Of a stretch of DNA of 64,000 bases, positions 44,255 to 56,631 are shown one piece after another (positions within the stretch are counted from its first letter, which is position 1; each line of letters opens with the position of its first letter). The notes under the pieces are model-generated. The model ran no database searches. It saw only the letters and a program-made list of their open reading frames with translations, and had not been told where the DNA came from. The position numbers and the translations under genes were made by a program. The stretch lies in the NCBI RefSeq assembly GCF_018446385.1, contig NC_055996.1:130000532-130064531 (forward strand), read 5' to 3'. The DNA comes from Zingiber officinale (lineage: Eukaryota; Streptophyta; Magnoliopsida; Zingiberales; Zingiberaceae).

Positions 44255-46393
44255 TCATGAAGATTGTTCTGCTCTGCTGCTATCGGACACTCTCCACAGC
44301 TTGACCACCAGGCCCTGCTTTGGGACAGGGAAAGGGCAGCACTCCACCTCACCACCTTGCTGCCCCATGATCTCCCACCTGCATCACAGTTCAACCAACA
44401 TCGAACCGGGTTAGTCGATATTCATGCGGTTCGAACCAGACCGAGATAATGCATAAATATACCTGTAGTTGGTGACCAGATGATGGATCAAAACAAGTAT
44501 CTCTAGCTTGGCTAGCTCGTTGCCAGGGCAAGCATGGATTCCAGTCCCAAATGGAAAGAAGGTGTTGGGCTTTGGAGCAACCTGTGTGGTTTACACTTCT
44601 TGAGAATAAATAAATGAGTTAAATAATGGAACTCTTTGATAAACGATCGATAGTCATACCTCGAATCTAGAAGGGTTGAAGATTTGAGGCTCTCGAAAGA
44701 ACTCTGAATTGTGGTGAATATTTCTGAACAAAGGCATCACTTTCCATCCCTTTGGTATCAGGTATCCTGCAGAAGTGATCCATTAACACTTCTCTGATCA
44801 CTTCAAATGCTACAACTGAAGTAAGTTTACAATTGACGATTGAAGAAATTAAATACCTTTGTACTCTACATCATCCACTGCCTCCCTGAAGGTGAAAGAG
44901 ATGATGCTCGCCATCCTTAAACTCTCTAATATGACCTGCATAAGATTGTTTAAGCTCATAAATATGAAAACTAGTTCTTGTTTGAACTGTGAGAAGGAGA
45001 GAGTGGTGCACAGATCTACTTTGTGTGTAAGGATCATGCTTCGTATCTGGGCCCACGTCAGGGGTCGCCGTCCTTGTTCGTTCGTATCCCAGATGGCCAT
45101 TTGCTCGTCCTGCATCATCAGGAATCGATCGAGAATTCCAAGGTCAGAGATTAATTCTTCGCCGGATCATTAATTCTACGGTATACGTACTTTGACCGCC
45201 TGAAGAAGTTTCGGGTCGTCGTGGAGGAACTTTAGGATCCACGTCATGACGCTCGCGGTGGTGTCCTGCGCCGCGAAGAGCACGCCAATAACGTTGTCGG
45301 CGATCTGGTCGTCGCTCAGGCGCTCCTCGGAGTTCATGAGACGCGACAGTAGATCGTTGGACTTCGCCGGCGATCCGAGTTTCCTCCTCTCGTTCATGAT
45401 CTCGGCTAGTATGCCGCCCAATCGTTTTCTTGCCTGGTTTAAACTCAAATTATCAAATTGAGCAACGAACAGTCGGTGGATGAAGCGGAAACGAAGGTGT
45501 TCGCTGATATGATACCTGGATCGCCTTGTGGTAGGTGGTTCTGGGAAAGGAATTGGGGAAAGAATTGTAACCCTTTTCCACGATGAAGAAGTTCTTCTTC
45601 AACTCCGATCTATGCCGATCTTCCAATTGACCTCCGAAAATCACAAGGACGCCCGCATCGAACGGGAGCTGCATGCGAAATCAGCGGGTACATCTTGTCA
45701 CACTCTGTTTTCCTGCAGATTCAATCGTGAACCTCGAATATGAAATTCTACGACTCAAATGCTCTCACCTGCTTCATGGTGTGGAAGGTGCTGAATTCGC
45801 GGCCGTCCCAGGAGCGGAGGAGGGGGACAACGAGGCGTTCGACGTCTGGGACGATGCCGCGGAGGGCGTCAGGGGAGACGGCGGCCTGGACGATCTTGCG
45901 GAGGCGGAGGTGGTAGTCGCCCTGGTGGAAGAAGAGGGCCCAGGGGCCGATCAACCGCTCCTTGCTCCTGGGATACGTCGGCTTGAAGAGGTGCGCCTGC
46001 GTCACCAGCACGAACTTGGCGGCCTCGGGGCTCGCCAGCATCACGCAGGGGCAGCCCAACAGGCGCGTCTTGAAGATCTCACCGTACCTGCATGCATGCA
46101 TGCGTTCATCGTGGTTCACAAATTAAACAAACAATTCAGATCCTAATCAACTTGCAGGAAATCAAATTATTATATCGGAACCTCTTTTGTCTGGTAGCGA
46201 AGAAGAGATTGGGGTCTTGGGAGTAGAGTTGCAGGGTCTCCCCGATGTAAGGCCATCCCATGGATCCCGGAGGGAGCTTGAGCTGGCGGCGCCGGCGATG
46301 GGGCTCTTTACTGATCTTGTGCTTCGAGATTCTGACGAGGACATAGGTTACCGCCAGACCTATTAGAAGGGTGCAAGCAACGGCACAAGCCAT
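44255..46393 (-). CDS. CYP707A: Abscisic acid 8'-hydroxylase (CYP707A family P450)
   Basis: Hydroxylates abscisic acid at C-8', the main step of its breakdown, at the ER membrane. Nine exons on minus: 46393-46182, 46087-45769, 45668-45516, 45433-45191, 45109-45020, 44935-44857, 44766-44660, 44581-44463, 44378-44255; 481 residues, the family's normal length, with agreeing phases. An N-terminal membrane segment (ACAVACTLLIGLAVTYVLV) precedes the Pro-rich LPPGSMGWPYIGETLQLYSQ. Family signatures are GCPCVMLASPEAAKFVLVTQ, FKPTYPRSKER and FIVEKGYNSFPNSFP; the I-helix is AAQDTT (282-287), ExxR is ESLR (343-346), and the haem loop FPFGTGIHACPG puts the Cys ligand at 419. An upstream in-frame ATG (46510) would add 39 residues, but it lies only 18-25 bases from a TATA box (46528-46535), so the ATG at 46393 is preferred. 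It appears intact. Confidence 0.93.
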
Positions 46394-46527
46394 CCCCGAT
46401 ATTGCACTTGCGGCAGAGGGAAATGGAGATGGAAGAATAATGGCGGAAAGAGAGAGAGAGAGAAAGAGACAGAGAGAGGAAGAAGTGTGTTTCTTGATCA
46501 ATGGTGTCATGGGAAAGCTTCGATGAG

Positions 46528-46535
46528 TATATATA
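46528..46535 (-). promoter_or_regulatory. TATA box of the CYP707A gene
   Basis: TATATATA on the minus strand, about 135 bases upstream of the preferred ATG. The usual spacing would start transcription near 46500, giving a leader of about 110 bases with CT-rich (TCTCTCTCTC) sequence. Confidence 0.6.
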
Positions 46536-46539
46536 GAGG

Positions 46540-48684
46540 GGAAGAAGGAATTGGCATGCGTGTTCTTGAGGTCAGGCCAAAATTGTACGGAACCAAAAAT
46601 ACATTGTTCGCATAAATATATTTGTTATCGTCAAGACTAATTCATTTTAGAGTTATCAATAAATAGCGTAATTTGTATTTAAAGTCTTCGTGCAACACTG
46701 CATGTGTCACATGCATCGAGCCAATTTATATGCACCAAAGTTCAGCCTAATCGACTTCGTCACGGTTTTTTCTGTGAAAGACCGTCACGGTATTCAGTTA
46801 CCAAATTTATAGTCGTGGTCTAGCTGCTACTGGAAATATACCGGAACGTCACCGCACATCGAGCACTTACTGGAAAGCCCGTTGACTTCTCTTCCAAAAC
46901 ACTGAACGCATCGATCGGAGACTGTTACGAGCGAAAAAACTCACGGTGATCGCGTCACATCAGGTGAACCGGCCACGAGTCGGGTCGGTCCAGTTTGGCG
47001 GGGCGGATCGAAGTCGAAATCAAGACAGCTGTGTTACGGACACGCGTCGAGTCCGCAGTGGTCGGGGCGGAGATGGTTCTAGCGGCCCGATCTCGCGTTC
47101 CGGGCAGGACGATCCGGTCCCCAGCGGATCCCTCAGCTGGGCGGGCGGCGTGTCGGTGGGTCTCACCGAACTCCTTTCAAGCGCTGAAGAAGACGTGAAA
47201 AGTTCTCTACAGTGTTTGTTTATTAACTCGATGAGTTTGTCCATGTAAATAGACGAAGATTTTTATTGGATGTGGTATGTACGTGTGGTGGGAAAGGATG
47301 TATGTCTGTGAAAATATGAAATATAAAAATAATATTGTGGTATAAATTTATTGAAATGCCCGAGATGTCATGCAACAGTTACATTAATAATGGAGATGTT
47401 TCGGCAGAGGACTGGTTTACGGCAGAGATGGCGACGACGTGAGCTGTCGATGCCACTAAGGCTACGTAAGATGAGTTGGGCCATGCCGGGGCAGTCAGTT
47501 GTTCTCGACTATGAAGATTATGCTTATTGATCTTCATTATACGTCATAATTTTGTAGTTTTGAATAATTTAGAATGAGAAATCTAAATTGATTTAGTTTT
47601 CTAAGCAAACACGTCTGTAAGACTTTCAAGACGTACGATGCATTCGTTACGTCACACTCCATATTTAAGACATAAGATGTGTCTCCCGTCTAATATTTAA
47701 GGACTTAAATAAATCAGATTGTCCATGAATTATTCAAATTTGGATTCAATAAAAATTCATTTGAACTTATTTAATGAAATTTATTAAGATAAATAGATTA
47801 AACTCAAATTTCATAATATTTGACTCGTTAGCTCATGAACATATTAATTTTTAAATAAAATAATAATAATTTTGATATTAAATTTATAGATTTTATTTTC
47901 TACTTATGAAATATATTTTTTATAAGAATATTATAATTTTCTTTAAATATATAATTTAATTTTTAATGAATATTTAAATTTATAATTTATATTTATTAAG
48001 TTCATTTTGATTCGATAAAAGTTCGAATAAATTCGCGAGTCATGAATACATTCGTTAAATAAAATTTGAGCTCGACTCAATTATAAACAAACTAAACTCA
48101 AACATTTAACTCAACTTTACTCAATTATATCCTTATTAATATTCACCTACTTTCCCAATATCAATAGAGCCTTTGGGGTACATTTGGAGGGCTTGCGAAA
48201 AATAAGACACTGGACTTCGCCGATGACTTGAGCTTTCATGGTTATATTCGGGATCTTTTAAATTTATATTAAATAGATTTTAAAAACAGTGATTTATTTA
48301 AAAATAACTGCTAATTACGCTGCGTTGGAATTTAGGAAATTATGAAAATCAGTTCTCAAAGGTATGCATAATGTGGAGATTGTGTATGTATATTGTGTGA
48401 TTGGGGTCTAAATTTATGGACAAATATCAAAAGAGAGTCCAAATTAAAAGAATATCAAATGAGTGTTTTTTTTAAAAAAAGTTAAAATTATTGAGATTAC
48501 GGTCAAAATCTCACATTAAAAATATAAAAATATCGTAGGATTATAAGATCAAAGATATTTCTATTGGTAGGATCAAGTGAAATCTTTTGGATAGAGTGTA
48601 AAATAAATTTATGAGGGCTTAGGTTCGGATAATATTATATTACTATAGAGATATGTAAATTTTATTGATCTAACAAGTAGTATC
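46540..48684. other. Intergenic, with a GC-rich island
   Basis: 46540-46930 is the promoter side of CYP707A. 46930-47200 is clearly GC-richer than its surroundings and has open frames on both strands, none with recognisable protein features; it may be a repeat or a relic. 47200-48684 is AT-rich with nothing to name. Confidence 0.4.
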
Positions 48685-49259
48685 CACTAAAAAAAATGTC
48701 ACATTCTGGGATGAATTTGTAAAATATTTTAATCGTAAAAAGTTTTGGGATGAATTTTGTGATGAAATATTTTTTCATTCCAAAATTTTCATCGCCAAAT
48801 TATGCGACGAAAAAAAAATTCAAACTCATCGTCAAATTTGGCGACAAATTTGGTTTTCGTTGCTAATTATACAAAAAAAAAACAAAATTGGTCACAAAAT
48901 TCCCTAGGCAACACTACGATTTGTAGTAGATTTAGTAACAAAAATAGATTCATCACCAAATGCGGGATGATCAAATTTGACAACGAATAATAATTTTGTT
49001 GATAAATCTACAATGAATACTATTTTATCACCAATTTTAATTTGACTAATCTGCGATGAATCAATTTCTTCCCAGAATATGGGACGAATCTGTGTATTCG
49101 TCTCATATTCTGGGATGAAATTTTGGACGAAAAATAATTCGTCATCAAATTATCGATACACGGTAATTTATGATAATTTGGCAATGAATTTTTTTCATCG
49201 CAAAATTCATCCCTAAATAAAAAATAGACAGAACTATTCCATTTCTTCAATTTATAGTG
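48685..49259. repeat. Subterminal repeats of the CACTA element
   Basis: Dense direct and inverted copies of short motifs such as GGGATGAATTT, TTCGTCG, GCGACGAA and CAAATTTGGCGAC. Such repeats are the binding sites of TNPA-type proteins in CACTA elements. Confidence 0.65.
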
Positions 49260-49551
49260 TTAATACAATTCAATTCAATATATTTACAAACCTATTTAAA
49301 ACAAATTCAAATAACACATCTTGTACATCCAACCCATCCTATTGAACATTATCATATCTTATTACACATTCTAATTAGTATTATCACACATCTTATTACA
49401 CTTATAACACATCCTATTGAACATTATAACATTTTATTACACTAATTAACATATATATACACATATTATGAATATTCGAAATTAAATCTACAATAACAAA
49501 AGTCCAAAGTTGTCAAAATATAATCATACAAAAAAGTCTAAAGAAACATAT

Positions 49552-50390
49552 TGTTGGTGTAGTTGACATCAATGGTCAAACATATATTTTAATGAATGAC
49601 AAATGGTTAAAGTTAGGTTATGTGTTATCTGATATCTTTATCAAGTGTGCAGGAATTGACGGATCTAGAGGACCTGACACTAGACTGAAATTCTGCTAGG
49701 TTTGTGGACTTGATAGCTGGTGGGAGTGACTAAAATCCTAATTTTAGGATTTTACTGTAGCGTAACTGTAGCAGTACTGTAGCGTTACTGTACCAGTCGA
49801 CTGCTAAAACATGCAGTCGACTGGGTGTAAACAGAATGATTCTGTTCGTTCGGTCAGTGGGGATCAATCGACTGCATGTTTTAGCAGTCGACTGATATCG
49901 AGCTGTTGGGATGTAACAGTCGAATTTCCATAGAGGGGAGTAGACTGCATGTTTTGGTAGTCGACTGGTAGGCGGGGTTTTCAACCCGCGACCTATATTA
50001 CCAAAGCTTGGGAGCTTGGTTATAGTTGACGAAATAGAGGTGGTTAATCTCTATTAGTAGTCTACCTGTGCCCTAGCTTGTAAAGAGTCCTTGGTGAGAG
50101 TTGTGGTGAGGTTTCTCCATCCACAAGGAGCTACGTGAGCTAGCCAGAGATCTTCCGGGGAGTAATCCACCGACGGATAGAGATCGTCCACCTCAAGGAC
50201 ACGCCGTGGAGTAGGAGCTTTATCTCCGAACCACGTAAATGATCGTGTAGCTTGGTTTGCATTCTTTCTTGTCTTTAGTTTAATTTCCTTTAGCTTGTTT
50301 GTTTTGTATATTCTGCTACGCATACTAACAAGTGTAGGAAGATCAATCAATTTGGGGGCGCCGTCTATCCAACCCCTCTTTAAGCCGGCC
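49552..50390 (+). mobile_element. LTR fragment or solo LTR with CAGTCGACTG palindromes
   Basis: Starts TGTTGGTGTAGTTGACATC at 49552. CAGTCGACTG-type palindromes occur at 49792-49970 just before a TATA-like CCTATATTACC (49990). Its downstream part (TTGTGGTGAGGTTTCTCC, ACCGACGGAT, GGACACGCCGTGGAGTAGGAG) matches the LTR at 1728-2761, so the two are related families. The right boundary is not clear. Confidence 0.65.
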
Positions 50391-50439
50391 GACCGATCCC
50401 CTACATACACTACTACTCCGTGGCATCCAACTACTGCTG

Positions 50440-51834
50440 GCAGACCAACACCGACACATGAGCTTGTTCAGACTCTACACCTCTAAGTGTTGGTAAAGCT
50501 TTAATATTTTTGTATATCTTTCTTACTTGCAAAAGGAAAGTGTAGACTGTTACTGATCTTGTACGAAAGCCGATGAGATGGATGCGGGGGACGTGACGCT
50601 CCTGCTGACCTCCTATGGACTTCGTGGACTCTGCTCTTGCCTGCAACACAAGCAGCGTCAGTGCTGAGCCAGAGAAGGGGTCCCCGACGATGACCCTCCG
50701 ATGCTCATGTCAGTCTCCGACGAAGCAAGAAGAAACAAGAAGAAGCAATGAGAACTGTGGCGCAACAGTAGAAATCGTGTGTTAAGCATACCTCCGCCGA
50801 TGCTTGGATCCCCTTTATATAGAGCCTCGAAAGCGTACGTTTACGCTTCCCAAGGTGAGCACGCATCACAAAATTTTTTCTGAAAAGACGTGTCAGTAAA
50901 GTATTCCTAAGACAGTACCTTAATGGATCGAGCATATCTCTGAAGTGACAGTAGAAGCTTCCGCCTTACGATCTTCTGTCTGACCATGTCGCCTGTAAGC
51001 GGCACTAGCTCCCAAAAGGATATCAAAATATATCCTGATGTGTTTGTTACTTGGCCGAGTGGAATGGCCGCTCGGCCAGAATTATACTATCCTTGAGCTG
51101 TCTACTGTTACGCCGAGCGAGATAGCCGCTCGACTTAAAGTTCATTGTTGCGCCAGCGGGGATAGCCGCTCGGCTGAAAGTCCGCTATCCTAGTGTCGTC
51201 CGTTACCGGGCCGAGCGGGACAACGGCTCGGTCGGAAGCCCACTGTCCACATGCTCCATCGCTAGGCCGAGCGGGATAGCCGCTTGGCATGCAGTTCACT
51301 GTCAGTGTACTCATCTGATGTCGAGTCTGCTGCTAGGCTGAACGGAGGAGCCGCTCGGCTCGGCTTCTGCACGTCCGTTGAGCGTCGGTTTGATTATTCC
51401 TTATGTCAAAGATGATGGGTCGGTGCTTGAGCCCCAGTCAGAGTATGCCTCGCCCGACCAGCCAACACCGTCCACTCGTTGACCGTCTTGACTTTGACTT
51501 CCTTTGACCTCCACCGTGGCAGCGGGGTGGGGCCCCTCATCATCAACACATCAGTTACATTTTCCCTTTTTTTGTACTTGTATTCGATTCCGTCTTCCAG
51601 CAATTCTAGAATAGGTTTATAGTGGATTACCCATCGATACGGTTTGAGAAATCGTGGGTCTTGGAGTAAGAGTTGTCGAAGGCTCCGAACCAAATAATCG
51701 CTTCAGTCTTTCTTATCTTTTCTCGTCTTCTATTTTCGTTTATTCCGCTGCGTACTTAATTTCAAAATAAAAGAAAGTTTTTTAAAATCACATGATTCAC
51801 CCCCGTCTTTCATGATATCCAAAAATATCCAACA
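50440..51834 (-). mobile_element. LTR fragments with hairpin repeats
   Basis: A minus-strand TATA box CTATATAAAGGGG (50811-50823) and, upstream of it in element sense, hairpin repeats at 51050-51375. The right end (51690-51834, ending CCAACA) resembles the tail of a plus-oriented LTR, so more than one fragment may be present. No coding part recognised. Confidence 0.5.
51050..51375. repeat. ~65-bp repeats each containing a GCCGAGCGG/CCGCTCGGC hairpin
   Basis: About five units: GCCGAGCGGGATAGCCGCTC followed by GGC and a variable spacer with CCACTGTCC- or GTTCACTGTC-like text. Each unit forms a 9-bp stem with a 4-6 base loop. Confidence 0.75.
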
Positions 51835-52189
51835 CTCCAAGAAGTTAAACAAGTTAATTTAAAAGAAAATACACAAATACAAACTCATCTTCTTCTTCTA
51901 TAAAAACTTTCTTCTCCATCCAATCTTTTTTTTTTTTTGCATCAAAACAAACAAACAAAAAAAATATCATTTATAATATGAAAGAAAATCACTTAAACTA
52001 ATACAAAACTTAATACTTACTTTTTCCTCTAACATAGATTTCGCCTCACCAACCCTGTTAATATTAATAAAAAATTACAAAAGTGAAAGGTTCACAATCC
52101 ATGAATTAATATTTGAAAACACTAATTATGAGACAAATAACATTTATACATAATTAAAATCATGAAGAATTATGACCACCATCATCGTC
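51835..52189. other. AT-rich interior of the CACTA element
   Basis: No feature beyond simple A- and T-runs; probably an intron or untranslated part of the CACTA element, downstream of its second ORF. Confidence 0.35.
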
Positions 52190-52700
52190 GCCACCATCAT
52201 CACCAAAATGGGGAGGAATCTGACTTGGAGGGGAGCTTAACTAAAGATGCTGCATTATAAAGTCTTGTTGTCGGCGCAACTCGCCAATTTCTTGACCCCT
52301 TTACGCCATTTGATATTTCCTTGGGAACATTTCTTGATCCCTTAGCGCCTATTGTTGTGCCATTTCTTGATCTCTTGGCAATAATATCTCTCTCAAATGA
52401 CTAACCTCTTCAATCAAGGTATTTATTTGAGCTTTTACTGATGGTGGGGTGGAAGAAGATGTACTAACTATTTTTTGGGTTACGCTCAAGAAACTCATTC
52501 CCAATATCTATTCTCTTTTGGGTCCTCCACTGACCTCCAACCATAAACTCATATTATTGCCAACAGAGGACTCATATCCCTTGGTATCAGCATTAGCTTG
52601 TGAGCATCTATATGCTAGCTCGAGCTCATCATATTTTTCCTATAATTATGAAATGCATATTATATTGATTAGATATAATAAAACACATATAAATTAAGAG
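52190..52700 (-). pseudogene. CACTA second ORF, Transposase_24-like, decayed
   Basis: The minus strand reads KYDELELAYRCSQANADTKG, then NNMSLWLEVSGGPKRE, and after a stop a coiled-coil tail (VKAQINTLIEEVSHLREIL, with repeated RDQEM) and a Gly/Asp-rich end (HFGDDGGDDDGGHNS). The YDELxLAYxCSQ ... LWLEVxGGPKK pattern is that of the plant Ptta/En/Spm transposase family (PF03004). Several in-frame stops interrupt the tail, so it is not functional. Confidence 0.7.
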
Positions 52701-52794
52701 AGAGCAGTTACCTAACTAATAAAATCTAAGTACTAAATTAAGATCAAATAAATATTAATCCCAACCTTTACTACTTTTGCTCTATCCCCACTTC

Positions 52795-54270
52795 TGTTAG
52801 GACCAAAAGTAGCTATAGGGGGGGTGAATAGCTCGTCGCGTTCGCTCGGTGCGCTTCGTTGCTTGGCGTTGCTTGTTTCTTCTTGGATGTGCAGCGGAAA
52901 ATACAGAAACAAACACAAAACGCTAACACTAGGATTTTACTTGGTATCCACCTCACAAGAGGTGACTAATCCAAGGATCCACACCAACGCACACACCCTC
53001 CACTATGAATAACACTCCTTTATGGTAACTACCAAAGGCGGAGAAGCCCTACAACACTCTCAATACAAGAAGAAGAAAGGGAAATACAAGTTAAGCAAAA
53101 GCTTACAAGATGTGCAGTAAAAACCCTAACCCTAACTTCTTCCTCTTGCAATAGATCCGCCTCTTGACTTGGAAAGCCTCCAAGAACCTTCAAGAACTGG
53201 CGATCACGTGCTTGTAGAGAGCTGTGGAGGAGCTGGAATGAATCTGAGAAGAGCTCGTGAAGAGATGCCGAAGACCACGCTCGCCTGCGGCTTTAAACCC
53301 GACGCAACGGTCGGATCCCGATCGATTCAAATGTTCCGAATCGATCGGGGAGGCTTTGGATCGATCCACGGATCGATCCAGAGCGCCTCTGTGCTCTGGA
53401 AACGCGCCTGGATCGATCCACGGATCGATCCAGCGCTTATCACGCGAAGCAGCATCGTCCCGATCGATCGGGACCTCTGGATCGATCCACGGATCGATCC
53501 AGAAGCTTTCTGTTCGCTGGGAAGAACCTGGATCGATCCACTGATCGATCCACATCCTGGATCGATCCAGCACTTGGTTTTTGCCCAAAACCAAGTCCCA
53601 AACCTCCCTAACCAACATCCGGTCAACCTTGACCTGTTGGTACATCATGCCTCGCATCTGGTCACTCCCTTGACCTGCCAGGACTCCCCACCAAGTGTCC
53701 GGTCAATCCCTTTGACCCACTTGGACTTTTACTCGTCGTGCCAAGTATCCGGTCACTCCATTGACCTACTTGGACTTCCACCAGATGTCTGGTCAACCTT
53801 GACCCATCTGGACTTCCTTCCTTGCCAAGTATCCAGTCAATCCTTTGACCTACTTGGACTTCCCAACACCAGATGTCCGATCATCCTTGATCCATCTGGA
53901 TTTCCTTCCTTGCCTGGCTTCACTCACCAGGACTTTCACCTAGCTTCACTCACTAGGGTTTTCCATCTGCCTAGCTTCACTCACTAAGACTTTCACCTGG
54001 CTTCACTCACCAGGATTTCCTTCTGCCTAGCTTCACTCACTAGGACTTTCACCTGGCTTCACTCACCAGGATTTCCTTTTGCCTAGCTTCACTCACTAGG
54101 ACTTCCTTCTGCCTAACTTGCCAGTTAGGACTTCCCAGTCAAGTATCCAGTCAACCTTGACCTACTTGACTCTTCTTCAATCAATATCTTATTGTCAAAC
54201 ATCTAAACCCTAACCAAGACTCAGCTTGGTTAACCAGGTCACCCTTGACCTGAGGGATATTGCACCAACA
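52795..54270 (-). repeat. 3' LTR with GGATCGATCC palindromes and stem-loop series
   Basis: In element sense (right to left): a series of stem-loop repeats (54180-53640), then GGATCGATCC palindromes (53580-53330), then a TATA-like TTTAAAG (about 53292-53298). Overlapping long frames on both strands here (for example 53169-53987) arise from the palindromes and are not genes. Confidence 0.9.
53640..54180. repeat. Series of stem-loops with matched arm changes
   Basis: About twelve hairpins in a row. Type 1 has an outer stem and an inner stem: CCAAGTG..CACTTGG with GGTCAA..TTGACC inside; others use CCAAGTA..TACTTGG, CCAGATG..CATCTGG, TCAAGTA..TACTTGA, and one swaps the inner stem to GATCA..TGATC. 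Type 2 is CCTGG-cttcactca-CCAGG alternating with CCTAG-cttcactca-CTAGG, and one CCTAAC..GTTAGG. The second LTR has the same series at 59400-59945. Confidence 0.85.
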
Positions 54271-55154
54271 ATCTCCCCCTTTTTGATGTTTGACAATACC
54301 ACAATAACACTTACAATCCCACATGTAAGTTAGGTTAATCCTATAGCCTCCTTCTTCATGCCACTAGGTAATGAACCCATAAATTAAGCTTTCCATTCTC
54401 CCCCTAAGAGGGAAAACTCCCTCTAGGTAATGAAAACCTAACTTACTTCCTTTCATTCTCCCCCTATTGGCACACATCAACCCCCTACAAAAAACATCAA
54501 CCCGTCTTTGGACACACATCAACCTATGCTCCAATTTTGGGCACACTTCAACAACTCCATTTGTTGAAGACTCTCCCCCTGAAGAGTTGCTCATCGTGAT
54601 CACAATTTCACTCATTGTGATCAACTCAATATTGAAGGTCCCATACCCTTCATTATCCTTAACTTCTCCCTCAATGTTGACAAATACCCAACCTTGAGCA
54701 TTTTCAATCACTTGAGTTACCACTTGAAATGATGAGGATATCCACTCCCCATTTATCCCCATTTTAAGTTTAAATGCTCAACCTTGAGCAAGTTCACAAC
54801 AGAAGGTTAACCACCTTCCAAGGTTCATGAAAAATAATTTTCATGTCTTTAAAGAGTCCCTCCCCCTAAAGACATGGTGGTAACTTCTGTCATTGCACCA
54901 ACAATGACTTGGAATCCCTAAACCTCTAGGAAACCCAGATTTAGAAGTTTTGAGGTTCAAATGTTCAAAATTTGAAACAAACCTCAACCTAAACTTCAAT
55001 GAAGTCTTCCTTAACCATTCCATCCTTGTTTTCAACACGAAAACACCCTTTTTATGTATACAAATGTATTTTAAGGGTTTGGAATGGTTACCTAGACTAA
55101 AATAGGTTCAAAGTGCTGAAATCAGGCTTTCCCAGCCAAAATCAGCAACTTGGA

Positions 55155-55325
55155 TCGATTGAGTTGGGTTCCAATCGATTGAACCTTCAATCGATCCACC
55201 GATCGATTCAGACTACCGGATCGATCGGCTGATCGATCCAGTGAGCTTCTGCTCATGGATTTGTTTTCCAATCGATCCATGGATCGATTCAGCACTCCAA
55301 TCGATCCATGGATCGATCGAGACTC
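55155..55325. repeat. ATCGAT palindromes in the element interior
   Basis: Seven or more GATCGATCC/CAATCGATTG-type sites lie between gag and the 3' LTR, outside both LTRs, echoing those inside the LTR of the same element. Confidence 0.8.
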
Positions 55326-56631
55326 GATAGTTGCTGAAATTCCATTTCAGTCAACTTCAGAAATCCCTAGAAAATTCTACAAAAATCCAAAAATTATGAA
55401 ATTTCGTGTAGACATTGTTTAGGGCATATATTATCAAGGAAAAATAGTTTTCTATAAAAATACATCATCTTTTCAAAGATTGACACAAACTTGAAAACTT
55501 GCAAAAACTTTAGTGTTTTCTTCAAGTTTGTGTCTAACTATTCAATGGTGATTACTATCAAAAGATAGTCTTCACCAAGGTTTTCCAAAAACATTTTAAA
55601 AACATTTTCAAAACCAATATCCCATCATGTTCCTTGGGCATAATGCACATGACTTGTACATTAGCTTTCCCAATGATGGGAAAACACATATCTATGTGTT
55701 TTGATGAAACTAAAACTCAAAAGAATGTACTAAATCAACATCTTGAGTTTTGTTCATCATCCTAACATCTCACTTGTATCTAATGTGCACTAAAACACAT
55801 ACAAGTCATCTTATAGGTCTTTGTGAGATGTAGAGATTTTGGTTTTTGCCCTAATCTAGGGATCATGCATATCTATCTAGGCATTTTGGAGATATTAGAC
55901 ACCCACCTAGGATGTCACTTGTTAGTAAGTGTTGTTAAATGCCTTTTGTCCTTAATTACAAGGAATTAAACTAATGCATGATAATGTTATGGCATACATC
56001 AAAAATAAATAATTTTCAAAGGAAAATATCCTATAATCACATGATGTATGAATGTCATGACATGGTATTTTTGGATTTTTCATAATAAAACATGAACGCA
56101 AAAATAGACATGATGTCATGACATATGATGGGCAAACAATCATGGCAAGATTTAGCATAAATAAAATATACCTAGATTAACTATCTAAGTATCCTTAAAA
56201 CCTTAGCTAAACTTACAACTTAAACCTAGATTGCCCTAAAGTGCTTCAAGAAAATGTCAAAGCCTAAATTGACATTTCTAATTCCCTTGATTAATTTATG
56301 CCAGTCGAAATTAAGCATATCCTCAAATGTTGGCATATTTCATTTTTCCACAAGAGAGGCACTTTTAAATTTAAGGCCCGGATTGCCTTAAATTTCCTAA
56401 GAACATACCAAAATCCCAACTTGGTAGTTCTCAAGATTTTCCTAATTTGTGCCATTTTAAGATAAAATCAATTTTCCACCATTAGGCACATTTTACTCTT
56501 TCAAGGAGTAATTAATAGTTCCATTTCATTTTCAAAGGTTAGCAAAAACCTTGAAAATGCTCCTTGAGTGTCAATTTCCTCAAAGTTGGGTTAACTACCC
56601 TTCTAATTGGAGTTGACACTCTCTAACCCAT

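Noticed and set aside
46946-47248. 100-codon plus-strand ORF
   Set aside because: Open frames exist on both strands because of GC content; no motif, splice context or promoter.
53169-53987. 272-codon plus-strand ORF and overlapping minus-strand ORFs with WIDP/GSIHGSIQ repeats
   Set aside because: They lie inside an LTR and the repeated peptides on both strands come from GGATCGATCC palindromes; the duplicate LTR shows the same.
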